DNA of 64,000 nt from Petrolisthes cinctipes (Eukaryota > Arthropoda > Malacostraca > Decapoda > Porcellanidae): positions 62,001-126,000 of the forward strand of contig JAWQEG010002468.1 of NCBI GenBank assembly GCA_033782935.1, in the 5' to 3' direction. Within the stretch, counting starts at the first letter, position 1. Each line of letters starts with the position of its first letter. Both the position numbers and the translations under genes were made by a program. Shown in pieces: positions 36,701 to 46,362 of the stretch. Under the pieces are notes generated by a model. That model saw nothing but the letters and a program-made list of their open reading frames with translations. It was not told the DNA's origin and searched no databases.

Positions 36701-38238
36701 TTGAGGGAAATTTTAAGTACAAAACAAGAAATTTAGTGGAAATATACTGTACTGTTTTGTAGAACCAGGGAGGATTAGTCCTATATATTATCATAAGTGA
36801 TGCAGTCACGAGCAGGATATCCAGAGACCTAAAGAAATTAATTACTGGGCTGGGCTGGTTACAGTTGGGCTGTAATATTAGGAGCACAGAGCTCACCTTA
36901 TATTTTAAATATTTTTAACATGTTTGAAGTAAATTCTATATATTGTACCACAACTGAATGCAGTGCAGAGGTAATTTATTGCAAGTCTGATTAAATTAGA
37001 TTGAACCTAACCCATACAGTGGTAGCTATAACTGCTCATTAATATTATAATTTTTCAGATACTGACAATATAGTAAGACAGGTAAGTGTAACGGATAAAA
37101 TTTAAGTGACATTACAATTTTGTATGAAGTGCAGATCTTTAAATATTTTGCCTAACTGTTCTCTTTACTGTACTTGTCATATTATTCTTCATGTTTTGTC
37201 AGGTACTTGTATCATCCAGAAGGACAGAATCCTGGAGAAGAAGGTGATGGAAGAAATGAGGCGACAAGTAGTGTTGTCAGCAGAGGAACCCGACATCACA
37301 CAACTTATCATCGTCGTTACATGGCTCCATATACCATCATGATGGTTCACAATACACAGCCTGAGTCAGAGCCAGAATCTGATGATCAAGAAGCTAATGC
37401 CTCTGACACAGATGAAGAAGTTCCACCAGTGAATCAGCAATCCTCCATTAGCAAGGGTGGAAATATAGAGAATGGAAAACGCTTGTGGTCCTCTGACAAT
37501 GATTCCAGCAGTGACGATGAGCCATTGCCTACAAAACAGAGTCGAACAAGTTTTAGTAACTCTGACAGTGACAGTGATAGTGATGGGTCACAAGATAGGA
37601 AAAATGGACACTTTATTTCAGAAATTGTAGACTCTAATGCAAGTGATTCCGATATCGAGAAACAAGTACAGGTAGTTGAAGTAGCAAGAAGTTCAGAGAG
37701 AAATTTAAATGCTGAAGGCACAAGTAATAGGTCAAATGGTCTTCCAGATATTTTAAATGATGCCACATTGTCAGAAAAGAGCTTTGGAGACAGTAATGGA
37801 ATTCATGACATCACAAATGAACTGAATATTAGTAGTACTGTCAGTGATGCTATTCCAATTAGCAGCATTTCTAGTGATGACAATGGTTCTCTTTTATTTG
37901 AGACAGATCATGGATCACTGGTGTCTGGTTTTGATTTGTCCAGTAGTCTAGATATTGCTGCATCAGCTACTACTGCTGCTACTAGAAAATTAATGCAGAA
38001 TGGGTCCAGCCAGGCAACCAATGGAACATCAGGAAACACAACTGAGAATGGTATCCTAGTTATTCCTTCTAGTGCAGAGAAGACTGAAGAAGAAAATCTG
38101 AATGGAAATGAAGTCGATGGTGGTATTAGCATCAATGGGACTGATTCTGGAAATGGGAGTGCTTCATTTAAGTTTAAAAAAAGAATGCCTTCTTGCAACC
38201 TTAGAAATTATCGAAGGCGCACCGAGGATGATCTTTGA
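21784..38238 (+). CDS. DCAF5: DCAF5-type WD40 protein (DDB1-CUL4 substrate receptor), complete, twelve exons
   Basis: Exons are 21784-22012, 26684-26870, 27021-27160, 28214-28343, 29988-30132, 30967-31102, 31552-31706, 31903-32028, 33009-33240, 33477-33649, 34398-34552 and 37203-38238. Phases agree and give 947 aa, close to human DCAF5 (about 942). Conserved blocks in order are NLYRKDLYAHYGCVNAIEFS, GGDDRRVLLWNVE, KGEHNSNIFCLSF, EAVYGVTVSP, GVSLWDVRKPR, IALRRRLPPVLY, TMKSCCFAGD, SGSDDFNLYMWKIP, LRGHRSIVNEVRFNP, SSGVEKIVK and YTHEEYIGLVLESGQ. The WDVR box fits DDB1 docking. The DEDPRMMAFFDSLVQREVEGW block also fits the family. The tail is Ser/Asp/Asn-rich and low-complexity. The acceptor of exon 7 is weak (AAG before 31552) and was chosen for phase. 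The 4.7-kb first intron carries two retrotransposon fragments. Confidence 0.94.
22631..24178 (-). mobile_element. 5'-truncated non-LTR retrotransposon, subfamily A, broken reverse transcriptase
   Basis: Read on the minus strand, 24172-23906 gives the early RT blocks (GKASEIDGVCGEMLK, IVPLYKGKG). Then 23913-23443 gives EEQGGFRKGRGCVDQIF, AFMDLEKAYNKVDREG and GLKQGYVMSPWLFNVYMDGV. Next, 23436-23089 gives the catalytic LLFADDTVLLS and FKYLGS. Finally 23138-22632 gives the tail with [11 protein letters not shown] and GRGRSRVRWKDGVERY. Frame changes between these blocks show the copy is dead. The 3' end meets a GATA tail (TCTATCTATC at 22631-22640). No endonuclease remains. It is inserted antisense in DCAF5 intron 1. 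Confidence 0.92.
24861..26390 (-). mobile_element. 5'-truncated non-LTR retrotransposon, subfamily B, broken reverse transcriptase
   Basis: On the minus strand, about 26388-26243 encodes the start of RT (KMGKALEVDGITAEML). Then 26243-25755 gives VPLYKGKGSKDECGSYRGIS and EEQGGFRKGRGCVDQIFALK, and 25751-25566 gives SLFADDTVLMAESERELQ. Next, 25562-25098 gives the thumb and tail ([27 protein letters not shown]), and 25092-24889 gives [17 protein letters not shown]. Part of the palm between GIEAFY and MDGWMREKKAKV is deleted and several frames are shifted, so it is inactive. The GATA tail is at 24861-24877. It differs clearly from subfamily A in the C-terminal basic block. It is antisense in DCAF5 intron 1. 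Confidence 0.92.
26394..26540 (+). pseudogene. Remnant of a different LINE reverse transcriptase C-terminus
   Basis: The frame MNYEEKLEYLGLPSLERKRG followed by TSKYLRDMM matches the YEERL..LGLPSLE.RR..GD.I..YK pattern found downstream of the RT domain in several LINE clades. It abuts the end of subfamily B element 24861-26390 but runs on the opposite strand, so it is a separate insertion. It is short and uncoupled from any RT core, and sits just before DCAF5 exon 2. Confidence 0.6.
27780..27955 (+). mobile_element. Diverged subfamily-B retrotransposon fragment (plus strand)
   Basis: Words such as GACCATGGAAGTGAAAAG, TGACACTGACGTATGAG and AGGTGTAGTGGAAATGA line up in order with the thumb-region DNA of the subfamily B element (minus strand, about 25400-25270). 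No open frame survives. It lies in DCAF5 intron 3. Confidence 0.7.
27982..28090 (-). mobile_element. Subfamily-B 3' end fragment in the opposite orientation
   Basis: CTATAGCTCTGATGTCTTAT and the following GAGAACTCTTCCCATTGGAG match the 3' end of the element at 24861-26390 on the minus strand. It faces the plus-strand fragment at 27780-27955, so two pieces of one family lie tail-to-tail with only about 26 bp between them. Confidence 0.7.
33478..33642 (+). repeat. Coding trinucleotide repeats in DCAF5 exon 10
   Basis: Runs of GGT/GGC at about 33480-33515 encode eleven consecutive Gly, and GAT/GAC at about 33606-33641 encodes twelve Asp. They sit at the two ends of one 173-nt exon in the low-complexity tail. 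Such runs commonly vary in length between individuals. Confidence 0.85.
34078..34190 (-). pseudogene. Short reverse transcriptase remnant in DCAF5 intron 11
   Basis: The minus strand reads SVGLRQRCVMSLWLSNVYMD then GCMREMKAL, which corresponds to the RT palm block GL.QGCVMSPWLFN.YMD. It keeps one open frame for about 37 codons but has lost conserved residues. Confidence 0.75.
35235..36275. mobile_element. 1041-bp foldback element with long terminal arms and a second inner palindrome
   Basis: TAGTCCATTCCAATAGGAAA at 35235 is mirrored by the sequence ending GGAATGGACTA at 36275. The inverted arms can be followed for about 240 bp on the left and 185 bp on the right. TA dinucleotides flank both ends (35233-35234 and 36276-36277). 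Inside, 35473-35538 and 35672-35737 form a separate, nearly perfect 66-bp inverted repeat. No transposase is visible. A compact relative lies at 16292-16421. It sits in DCAF5 intron 11. Confidence 0.85.
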
Positions 38239-40522
38239 GAACAGCTTACTTGCCCATGATAAAAATGTTAAAACCTAAAAATATTATAATTTTCACTGTG
38301 AACCTTGAAAAATGAAATAATTTTCATTATATATATATATATAATCTTTTGTAAATATTACTTTAGGCTGGTTAGTAAGGTGTGCTATCACTGATATGCA
38401 TAACCTGGATACAGTACCTAAATTTTACTGAAATTTCTCCATGGTTTGTTCTGTGTATGTTTCTTCACCAAAGAATGTATTGTACTGTACTTTTTTGTTT
38501 CTACAAATTTCTAAAATATTCTGGAAGAGCAGACAGATTACAGTAGCTTATGTTTGAACACTTGTCTCTTTATTTGCTAGACGGAAAAATGGCACTGATA
38601 ATACCAGTTGTCCTTTCTTAGAGCTGATTATCAGTATCAAAATATATGGCATGTATGTACTTGTTAGTACAGGATCACTACACAATGTGTTTGATATACA
38701 TATATGATCAATTGTGGTCATGAATGTAGGAAAAATTAAACATATATATTTATACATTAAATTGTCTAGCAATAATAAATCGTCAAATTTGTTTATTTTT
38801 CATTGAGAAATCTTGAAAGTTAAGTATTAAAAGTAATTTTTTACACTTTTTAACTGCACTGCCATTGGTATTTTACCTTCTTTTCCTTTGATTTTTATAC
38901 AGTCAACTGAAATCCTGTAGCTATTATTTTGACTGCCCTTCTCATAGCATTACCTAACAGGCTTAGACTACGTACCGGTATGAAATTCTTGATGACATTA
39001 CTATCTTTCTTTTATAATATTTACTGATTTATTTTGCAATTCACATCTCGCATTCATCATTAACAAATTGTTCCTCGATCTATGTGCATTAACAAAATGT
39101 ATATAAAGTGAAGTAGCTTATTTTCAAAGTAATAAAGCTACAAACAGTTTGATGGCATTGCATAAATTTTTACTAATGTCAGGTGATGATTGCTAAAACT
39201 TGTAACTTAAAATGCAAACCTAGGCCATGTTATTTTCCAAGCAGACCTAATTTATATACTATATCAAATTTTCTTTGTTGTATTAAATGTTTAAACGTCA
39301 TAAAAAAGATCTATTACTACCATCGCTGTCCAGATTGCCATTTCATTACCACAGTATCCCTCCAAGAAACAAACATTAAGCTGGCAATATGTAATTTAAA
39401 TATGATACAGTACAGTAACTATGAATGAACACTTGATTATAAAAGCATTGTTCTACATTTTCTACAATACCTTATGGCACTTCAGACTACGTCTACTACA
39501 AAACACCTATTGATTCTACCTTGTTAATTTATACAGATTTCTATTACAGTACCATATCTGTAGACAATGTAAGCCTGTTTATGGGTCGATTCCAGAGTCG
39601 TATTCGTTTGTTAGCTTCCTAACCAACCACACTTGTAAGGCTTCATTATTATCCAAAAGCAGAGTATCCACATTCACAATATCTATCAAACAGTTAGATA
39701 ATGATGATCACTGCATAGTTTACTCACCAAATTCATTAAATAATTCACCCATAAGTCATTAACACTGCTAAGATTCTTTCGTTTGCGTGCTTACAAACCA
39801 CCACCAATGACTGTGGAATCGACCATAGGTCTACTATATCATCAATTTATCGCCTAATGCCAGAATGCCATGTGAGGTGGCCATGAATGTACAGTACTGT
39901 AGACCCTAGTTAATCTGAATATCATGGGCATTTCAAAACTCTGGATCATGATCATCATCATTTTCAATATTATGTCTATGGGTCCCATTCATGGGATTAA
40001 ATATTCGCCGAGTCTCTTCTACTCCTCTGCCAAGGACTGGGGGCCACTATACTTGAAACTTATTTCAAAACATAAGGGGAGTGAGTAATGTCCATACAGA
40101 TTTATAAAATGAAGTAACACCTGCCAATATAGCAGTGCAGGAGCCTATCCGCTTTGCAATTGGCCCAAGAAACAAAGATATAATAAAATACAAAACACTC
40201 ACAATAAAAGCATAAAGAATACAACAATGCCTAAATCTCTTTGGGCTTGGTGCTAGTTCCCATTGTAAAAAAAATATATATTTTGTACTTATATTTTCCA
40301 TCTTATGTAGGCCTATGGGAAACTATCACTTATTATTTAAAGAATAATACATAAAGTACCTGTTGCTGTATAAATTTGAACATAAAACATATAATGGCAT
40401 TATTGAATCTGTTCTCCTTTAACAATACTGTACTGTACTGTCCAAGTAAGTACAGTATTCCATTTCCAAATAAGGCCTTCAACTTCTACTCTGTACACTA
40501 CAGTATTAGCTCATGAAATAAT
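38239..40522. other. Space between the convergent genes DCAF5 and gene 4
   Basis: This holds the 3' untranslated regions of both genes and no coding sequence I can support. (TA)n lies at 38331-38344. AATAAA words near 38772 and 39130 could serve DCAF5. A small inverted-repeat element lies at 39584-39824. Confidence 0.5.
39584..39824. mobile_element. 241-bp inverted-repeat (MITE-like) element
   Basis: GGTCGATTCCAGAGTC at the left is matched by GACTGTGGAATCGACC at the right with one mismatch in 16 bases. The flanks are TTATG and ATAGG, so a target duplication cannot be read with confidence. No coding capacity. Confidence 0.55.
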
Positions 40523-43500
40523 TCAAAATCTGAAAGTTCTGCAATCACTGTGACAATCAGGTACCCTAAGAGCAAAGTCAAATATTTCTTTGCTATTATA
40601 AGTTTCTTGAGAAGAACATTCTTCTGACATTGATGCATAAATTTCATCTTCAATCCTTTCTTCACCTGTATTAGATATATGAGTACGATCTGAAGCATTT
40701 TCCTTATCTGGGGTAGAACAGTTTACAGTCCTTACAACATTGCTTTGAATCTTATAAAATTGTTCCCTCACTTCCAAATTCAAGCTTAGGTCTGATATTT
40801 TTGACCAAGAACATGCTAAAGAGCTTGCAGTGAAGTCTGGATTGCCTCCTTGGCTGTCACTGCTTTGCTTGACTGTATCACTGGCATCTTTTCTACTGGT
40901 TGTTTCATTTGTGGCAGAAGGGTTGGCAATAGTAGTGGTCTCAGGGTTTCCTGACTGGCCTCCATTACCATCTCCACTTCCTGGCTCTTCTTTTCTTCTT
41001 GTTGCAACACCACTCTTCTTTTTTTCATACTGTTCTAATTTAGCTTTTAGTAAAGTGGTATAATTTTCTAAGCTACATATTAATTCTTTTAGTTTCTGTA
41101 CTTTACTTTCATCACTATCATTCCCTTCTGAGACTGCACAGGTATGCACAGTTTGCGGATTTAACCGCCTAAAATGACTAATTACAAAATTAGAATTACA
41201 TTTTGGTATTTCACATTCCTTTGCATTGACAATTATCATCTGGGTATCCCCAATATTATTTTTTGTACTGATCTGCATAAGTTTCTTTTCAGAGGTAGAA
41301 TACTTGGAATTTGCTTTAAGCTTGATTGTTTTCCCATTAAGACGGATCTCGCTTAGTCTGTCATTGACCTCCGTCAAATGTGAATTTTCATTTCTAACAT
41401 TTCCTGACACAATCTGTTCTTTCTGCTCTCCCTTGGGCTCCTTTTGCTCAGTTCCACTATGCTCCTCACCTTTCCTGATGTTGATATTTTCAAGTGCAGT
41501 GTTACGTTGAATTTCTGGAGCTACCTCTTCTAACACTTTGTTTAAGGCAGCTTCAGTGACATTTTCCCCAAGACACTTGAGGAGAACAGTGTACTCAGAC
41601 ACACCCTGTTTACGAAGAGATTTCTGAAGCTCCTCACTAGTTGTTACCTGAAAATATACATTTTACATAGTAATAAAGCTATTCAAGCTCAGTCAATAAT
41701 ATAAAACTACTTAATTTCCTTACTTTTAGTAAGAATTGCATATAATTAGAAAATAATCTTAACAAAGCCAATGCAGTGAAAGAAAAAGGTTTTCCTTCTA
41801 AGGTACAATACTCAGGTACAGTTGTGGCCCAGAACAATATTTGTAAGTACAGTACCCTACTGCACATTCAGGATTATACTTTCTTGATTGTATATCCAAG
41901 TGGCAGCTCCTTAGTCCTTGTCATCTGACTTTAAAATAATTAATGTATTGTTGACATTTAAAGATGTGAAGAAAGTAAAGCAGGTACAAACTCTTGGCAG
42001 CAACTGTACTGTGGTTACAACATGGTGTATTCATAATCATCATCCTGTAATTTTAACTTGCTAATATGGCTAATGTACTATTTTCTACTTGTGTGAATCC
42101 ACACTTGGACAGAGCAGTTTCCAAGTGAGTAAAGTTAATAGAAAATGTGAGTACCTAAGATTTTGACACATGACATAGTACAGTACATGAGTACGTGTAA
42201 TGTGTAATAAAAGTATCTGGGTGGTTACTGATAGCTGACTGCAGCTATACCTTGGTAAATACTGTATTGTGTAACTTGTAAATAGTTCTCAGATCTTACC
42301 TTTTCTATGGCAGTAGTAGGCAGTAACATCTTCAACAGTTTTATCAATTGTGGAAGTTCATGAGTAATGCACAGATTTACTACATTAATCAAATCTTGGT
42401 CAAGATGTCTTGCTGTACTTTTTCTTTTTCTCCCACATTCAATAGCTTCTTGAGTTCTTGCAAAGAAGCTGATAAATTCTTCTTTAAAGTTATCATCCTA
42501 AAAATGACAGATGACCATTATTATGAGTTAGAAAGTAAAAATATATAAAGAATACAGTATAGTAACAGTAATATGGATGAGGTTCTGAGGAGTGTTAGGG
42601 AAGGGGTGGGGGAGGGTTTGGTGGTGAATGAAAAGATTGGACTCGATACACAATTCTAAGCATTTCTATCTCTACTGCCCTCACTCTTGATTTCTAATTT
42701 GCAGCCTCTATACTGTATGTACAGCCACAATCAAAATTACTAACCACCTACACTTTCCTTCCATTGTGCAAATAAATCTGTAGCATATCAAAATATAATC
42801 ATACAACAACTTACATCAACTCGACCCCCTCATTATTATGAGGTGCTGCAAAATCATAAATGTGTTGTTCTATATTACCGAGATATTTACTACGATGGAA
42901 GGAAAGTGTCGGTGGATATTTGATTGTGGCTGTACTCCCCTTTCTATATCAACCTTCATCACATTACTTTTACTCACATTTACCATTAAACAGCAGTATA
43001 GTACTCACACACCTCTGCAAAATTCTCCACCAATCTTTCTATATCCCTTTTACTGCAACCCAAAAGCACCAAGTCATCTGCATATACTGTATCACATTTA
43101 AAACAAACCACCTGTATCACCTCTGCATCATTTCCACTCTATTCCATTCCAGTATTCTTCCCTTAACCTCTTTCATCACTCTATCCACATACACAATAAA
43201 CTACCATGGTGACTTCCCAATAACCTTCGCTATCTACTCAATCATAAGTTTTCTCCTACCTCCAAAAAGGCCAAAAATAGCTTCTTATCTTCTTCATAAG
43301 CTTATTTTCATCATTGGCTTTACTACAGACACCCGATCCACATATGCACAGCAATACGATAATTACTCTGTTTTAGTTTGGCTCCTGTTATGGCCAATCC
43401 CATAATGGGACACTCCTGGGAGGCAAACATCAATACCAATAACAAATAGAAAAAAGCGCCTAATATTTTACATTGATATACCAGTAACTGAAAAGCAACT

Positions 43501-45924
43501 TAGACAAAAGTTCATTTCAACAAAGTACATTTCTTTACCTCATATCCAAATTTCAGTTTGATATCTTCCCAATCACAATGTGGCAAATGCCTCATAATCG
43601 AACACTGCTCCAGTCCCTCCAGCTCCACCAACTGCAAAGTTCGGAGACATTGTAGGTCGTGTAGTGCACTGTACAGCAATAATGAAACATACTCATACAC
43701 AATAGGTGGTGTCAAAACCTTGTAATACTATAAGATATTATTGTTTAAAACAAAAATAACTGAAAATTAGCAATTTTTATGAATGTGTAGTTAAAAACTA
43801 CTAAGCTAGTTACATAATGCTGCAGCAATACCTCGGCCAATAGGAAGTTACGATAATGATTAGCTTCTTTCTAATGAGACTTGAATAATTTAATCATTTA
43901 AAGAGGAAAGTCCTCCTGTAATGACTTCAGTATACAGTACAGTATTACTGCAAAATTGAAAGAACAAAATCATTATAGCCAGTTGCATATAATACCTGCA
44001 ACCATGTTTATACCTCTCATTCCCTGATGACACAACCTGCATCCAACTCCTCCCAAGAATTGAGAGACTGCCTTGGATCATCCAGGCCTTAAGTCCTGTA
44101 CCACACACTCCTCATTAAGCCATGAGCAACATTGGAAAATGTGTCCATTTAACTTTCTCCCTTGCCGTTACTGTATATTATTTACATTTAAGTCTAGGTC
44201 TTAGAACTATCTCATCTTATCTTGAATAGAAATGAAATCAAAATTAATTGCCAATATAAAACTGTAATAACTATACCATCAATAAAAAAGATATCTACCA
44301 AGTTAAAATTAACTTACATATAATTTTGCAGCAAAGAACAATTTTATACATCTCTTCTGAATTCTTGAGACATGAAATGGTTTGTACTTGAAGATATCTT
44401 CTAAATCTCCACAAAGTTGCTCAAGATCTGCTTTTGTGTTTAATTGTGCCTTGCATGCCAAAATCTGAAGATTTCTAAAATGTAGTAGACAGCCAAGCTT
44501 TGGGAATGATGGTCTCCTTGAAGAAACTTTAAAGTGAGCTTCAAGTTCTGTAAAATAAGACATTTATGGTAAAGAATATATTCCAAACACTGTAACATAC
44601 ATGCAATAAATTCATGTCACAGCTAAAATGGGATAATTGGCATTCAGGATACCATGTATCATTTTAATACAAATAACCTACTGCTGTCAGAGTAGCATTG
44701 CCCACAACTATATATTATCTGCCCAGGGGGGCTGACTTTATTCTCTGTGAACATTAGCCATCCCCCACTTGCTAGCATAAAGATTGTTGTAGGATCTGGT
44801 CACTTTCTAGTGGATTTGACGAGATCTGCCCACATGGATTAAAAATCCACGTGAGGTGTACTGCAACCAGATGCTTTTTTTTTTTTTCATTGCTGTGTGA
44901 ACCACCAGCACACGGGGGTGCAATATCCCTTTGCATGCAGCTCTGTAAACTCCCTCCCCCTTATGGTCCCTTCAAGGCTGGTCTCATGGAAGGTGCGGCC
45001 TCACTTGTAGCACTTGTGGTAACCTGGACTTGGGCCCACAGCACTGGCTGTGGGATCAAAGACCCCCCACAATCTCCCTGGTGGTTGGAGGCCCCCAGAC
45101 TCCCTGGTCCAGTAAGTTCTGGTATATGTATAACCAACATCAGTGAACTGCTCCACATATAATAAGGCCTGTATTTACCTCCACTCTCAAATAAAAAAAA
45201 GGTACCGTAATACCAATTCAAGATGGCCACCGAGTGTTTACATAGTCCCGGTAGACTGCTAAGGTTAGCCCCCGGTAGTCTACCCCAGTTAGGTCCCGGT
45301 AGTTTGCCGCAGTCCTGATTAGGTTAGGTTAGGTAAGGTGAGGTCTACCTAATTCTATTTAATGCGTTGTATTGTTTTTCAGACGAATCTGTAGTTCATA
45401 TCTGGCGAAAATGAGTATTTTCGGAGATTGGGTGTGGGGGCGGGGGATGATATCTCCAAAAACACTCATTTGCGAATGGTGTGATCAACAGATTCGTTAA
45501 AACACACTATCAAACATTGCATTCTGAAAACCTCCAGTCGAAAAGACGTTATGGAAAAACGCTGTAATATTACCCAAATTATAATGGTGACCTGTTGCTT
45601 GGAATCAGATGCTAACTTACAGATTGGCCAACATTACTACACCCTCTTAGGAGTTTTAAATGATAATTGCTAGGACTCTAGAACTTCAAAATATCAATAA
45701 CTTCAACCCAAAATGTCTAGAACTTCAAATTAAAAACCCTAAATTTTAACAAACTTACTATAGCTCAAGTCACTATAGCCTTGTTTAATGCTGTATTACT
45801 TTAACTTACCGAAATATACTATACTATAACTTACTATATTATACTATAACTTACTATAGCTTAAGTCACTATAGCCATATTTGATGCTGTGTTCGTAGAT
45901 CCAATTTAAAACTTGAGTATCCAT
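40523..45924 (-). CDS. Unrecognised five-exon gene, about 603 aa, possible LisH-like N-terminus and coiled coil
   Basis: Minus-strand exons, 5' to 3', are 45924-45855, 44547-44318, 43727-43539, 42497-42300 and 41647-40523, with GT/AG borders and matching phase; stop at 40525-40523. The start MDTQVLNWIYEHSIKYGYSD looks like a LisH motif, but this is only resemblance. About 200 mainly helical residues follow (KLEAHFKVSSRRPSFPKLG, CIKLFFAAKLY, EEFISFFARTQEAIECG). After SEYTVLLKCLGENVTEAALN the protein becomes charged and low-complexity. The SKVQKLKELICSLENYTTLL segment is a likely coiled coil. It ends in a Ser/Asn-rich tail. I do not recognise the family. The gene is head-to-head with MED10. Exon 1 is predicted from phase, donor and ATG only; a relic duplicate lies beside it. 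Two in-phase acceptors are possible for exon 3 (43727 or 9 nt further in). Confidence 0.7.
42580..43370 (-). pseudogene. Degraded reverse transcriptase in intron 4 of gene 4
   Basis: On the minus strand, DTVYADDLVLLGCSKRDIER and LVENFAEVCEYY show the YADD catalytic block. Further upstream on that strand, VVYCVCG..DERG is a decayed version of the NVYMDGVMRE block. Stops and frameshifts are frequent. YADD rather than FADD separates it from the GATA-tailed copies. Confidence 0.7.
44873..45115 (-). mobile_element. Possible SINE or retrocopy with A-tail
   Basis: A GC-rich block of about 230 bp in AT-rich surroundings ends, on the minus strand, in 14 A residues (T run at 44875-44888). It has no open frame I recognise and no clear tRNA boxes. 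It directly abuts the truncated T1 element at 45121. The A-tail suggests retrotransposition; no target duplication was found. Confidence 0.4.
45121..45574. mobile_element. Family T1 element, copy 3, truncated and reversed
   Basis: Read on the minus strand it follows copy 1 (9484-about 9930) block by block. The shared blocks are the end with AGCGTTT and TCTTTTCGACT, the GAGTGTTTTTGGAGATATC segment, the TTAGG/CCTAA pentamers, the CTACCGGGACCTAAC units and AACACTCGGTGGCCATCTTG. The other terminus is missing, cut off where the A-tailed block at 44873-45115 begins. Confidence 0.8.
45757..45822 (-). pseudogene. Relic duplicate of gene 4 first coding exon
   Basis: The minus strand reads YSIKQGYSDLSY followed by a GTAAGT donor, against HSIKYGYSDLSY plus GTAAGT in the predicted exon 1 at 45855-45924. 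The two are about 90 bp apart in tandem and share CACTATAGCC and CTTACTATAGCT. The upstream half with the ATG is not duplicated. It could be a relic, or an alternative internal exon. Confidence 0.5.
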
Positions 45925-46362
45925 GTTTTAGCAACCTCACACTGTTGAATGTCGTTGAAAGCTTCTATATAGTTGTTGTTTGAAGTTATATTTCTTTATG
46001 ATATTCTATTATGGAGGTTGGAGGCCTTTAAATTGCATAACATCAGATCAGATCAACTCAAATGTTGGTAGGGGGATATCCTTTTCAACAACAACACAGT
46101 CCACACATGACTATCATATATATAGAAAGAGGCAAATTAGGCCACCATTTATTTTACATAGTTAAATTAGATCAAAGCTGTCTCGGTAAATGCCCCCGGA
46201 AATCCAACATATAAAATTGTGAATGAAGTTAACCAAACCCTCCGTTGTAAAGGCAGCTATTACTTAAAGAAACAAAACACTGCTGATAATAGTAGCTTCA
46301 GTCTGTCACCATTCACCAAAACAAAAGAAAAGTGCTCTCTACTCAAACATCATCAATTCATC
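45925..46362. promoter_or_regulatory. Candidate bidirectional promoter between gene 4 and MED10
   Basis: The predicted start codons of gene 4 (minus, 45924) and MED10 (plus, 46363) are 438 bp apart and point away from each other. I see no TATA box placed convincingly for either gene. The call rests on geometry alone and depends on gene 4 exon 1 being right. Confidence 0.45.

Noticed and set aside
37434..38198. Minus-strand ORFs of about 100 residues
   Set aside because: Shadows of the large last exon of DCAF5.
39950..40050. ATCATCATC followed by a GC-richer segment, similar in feel to the segment near 27590
   Set aside because: No actual alignment between the two could be made by eye.
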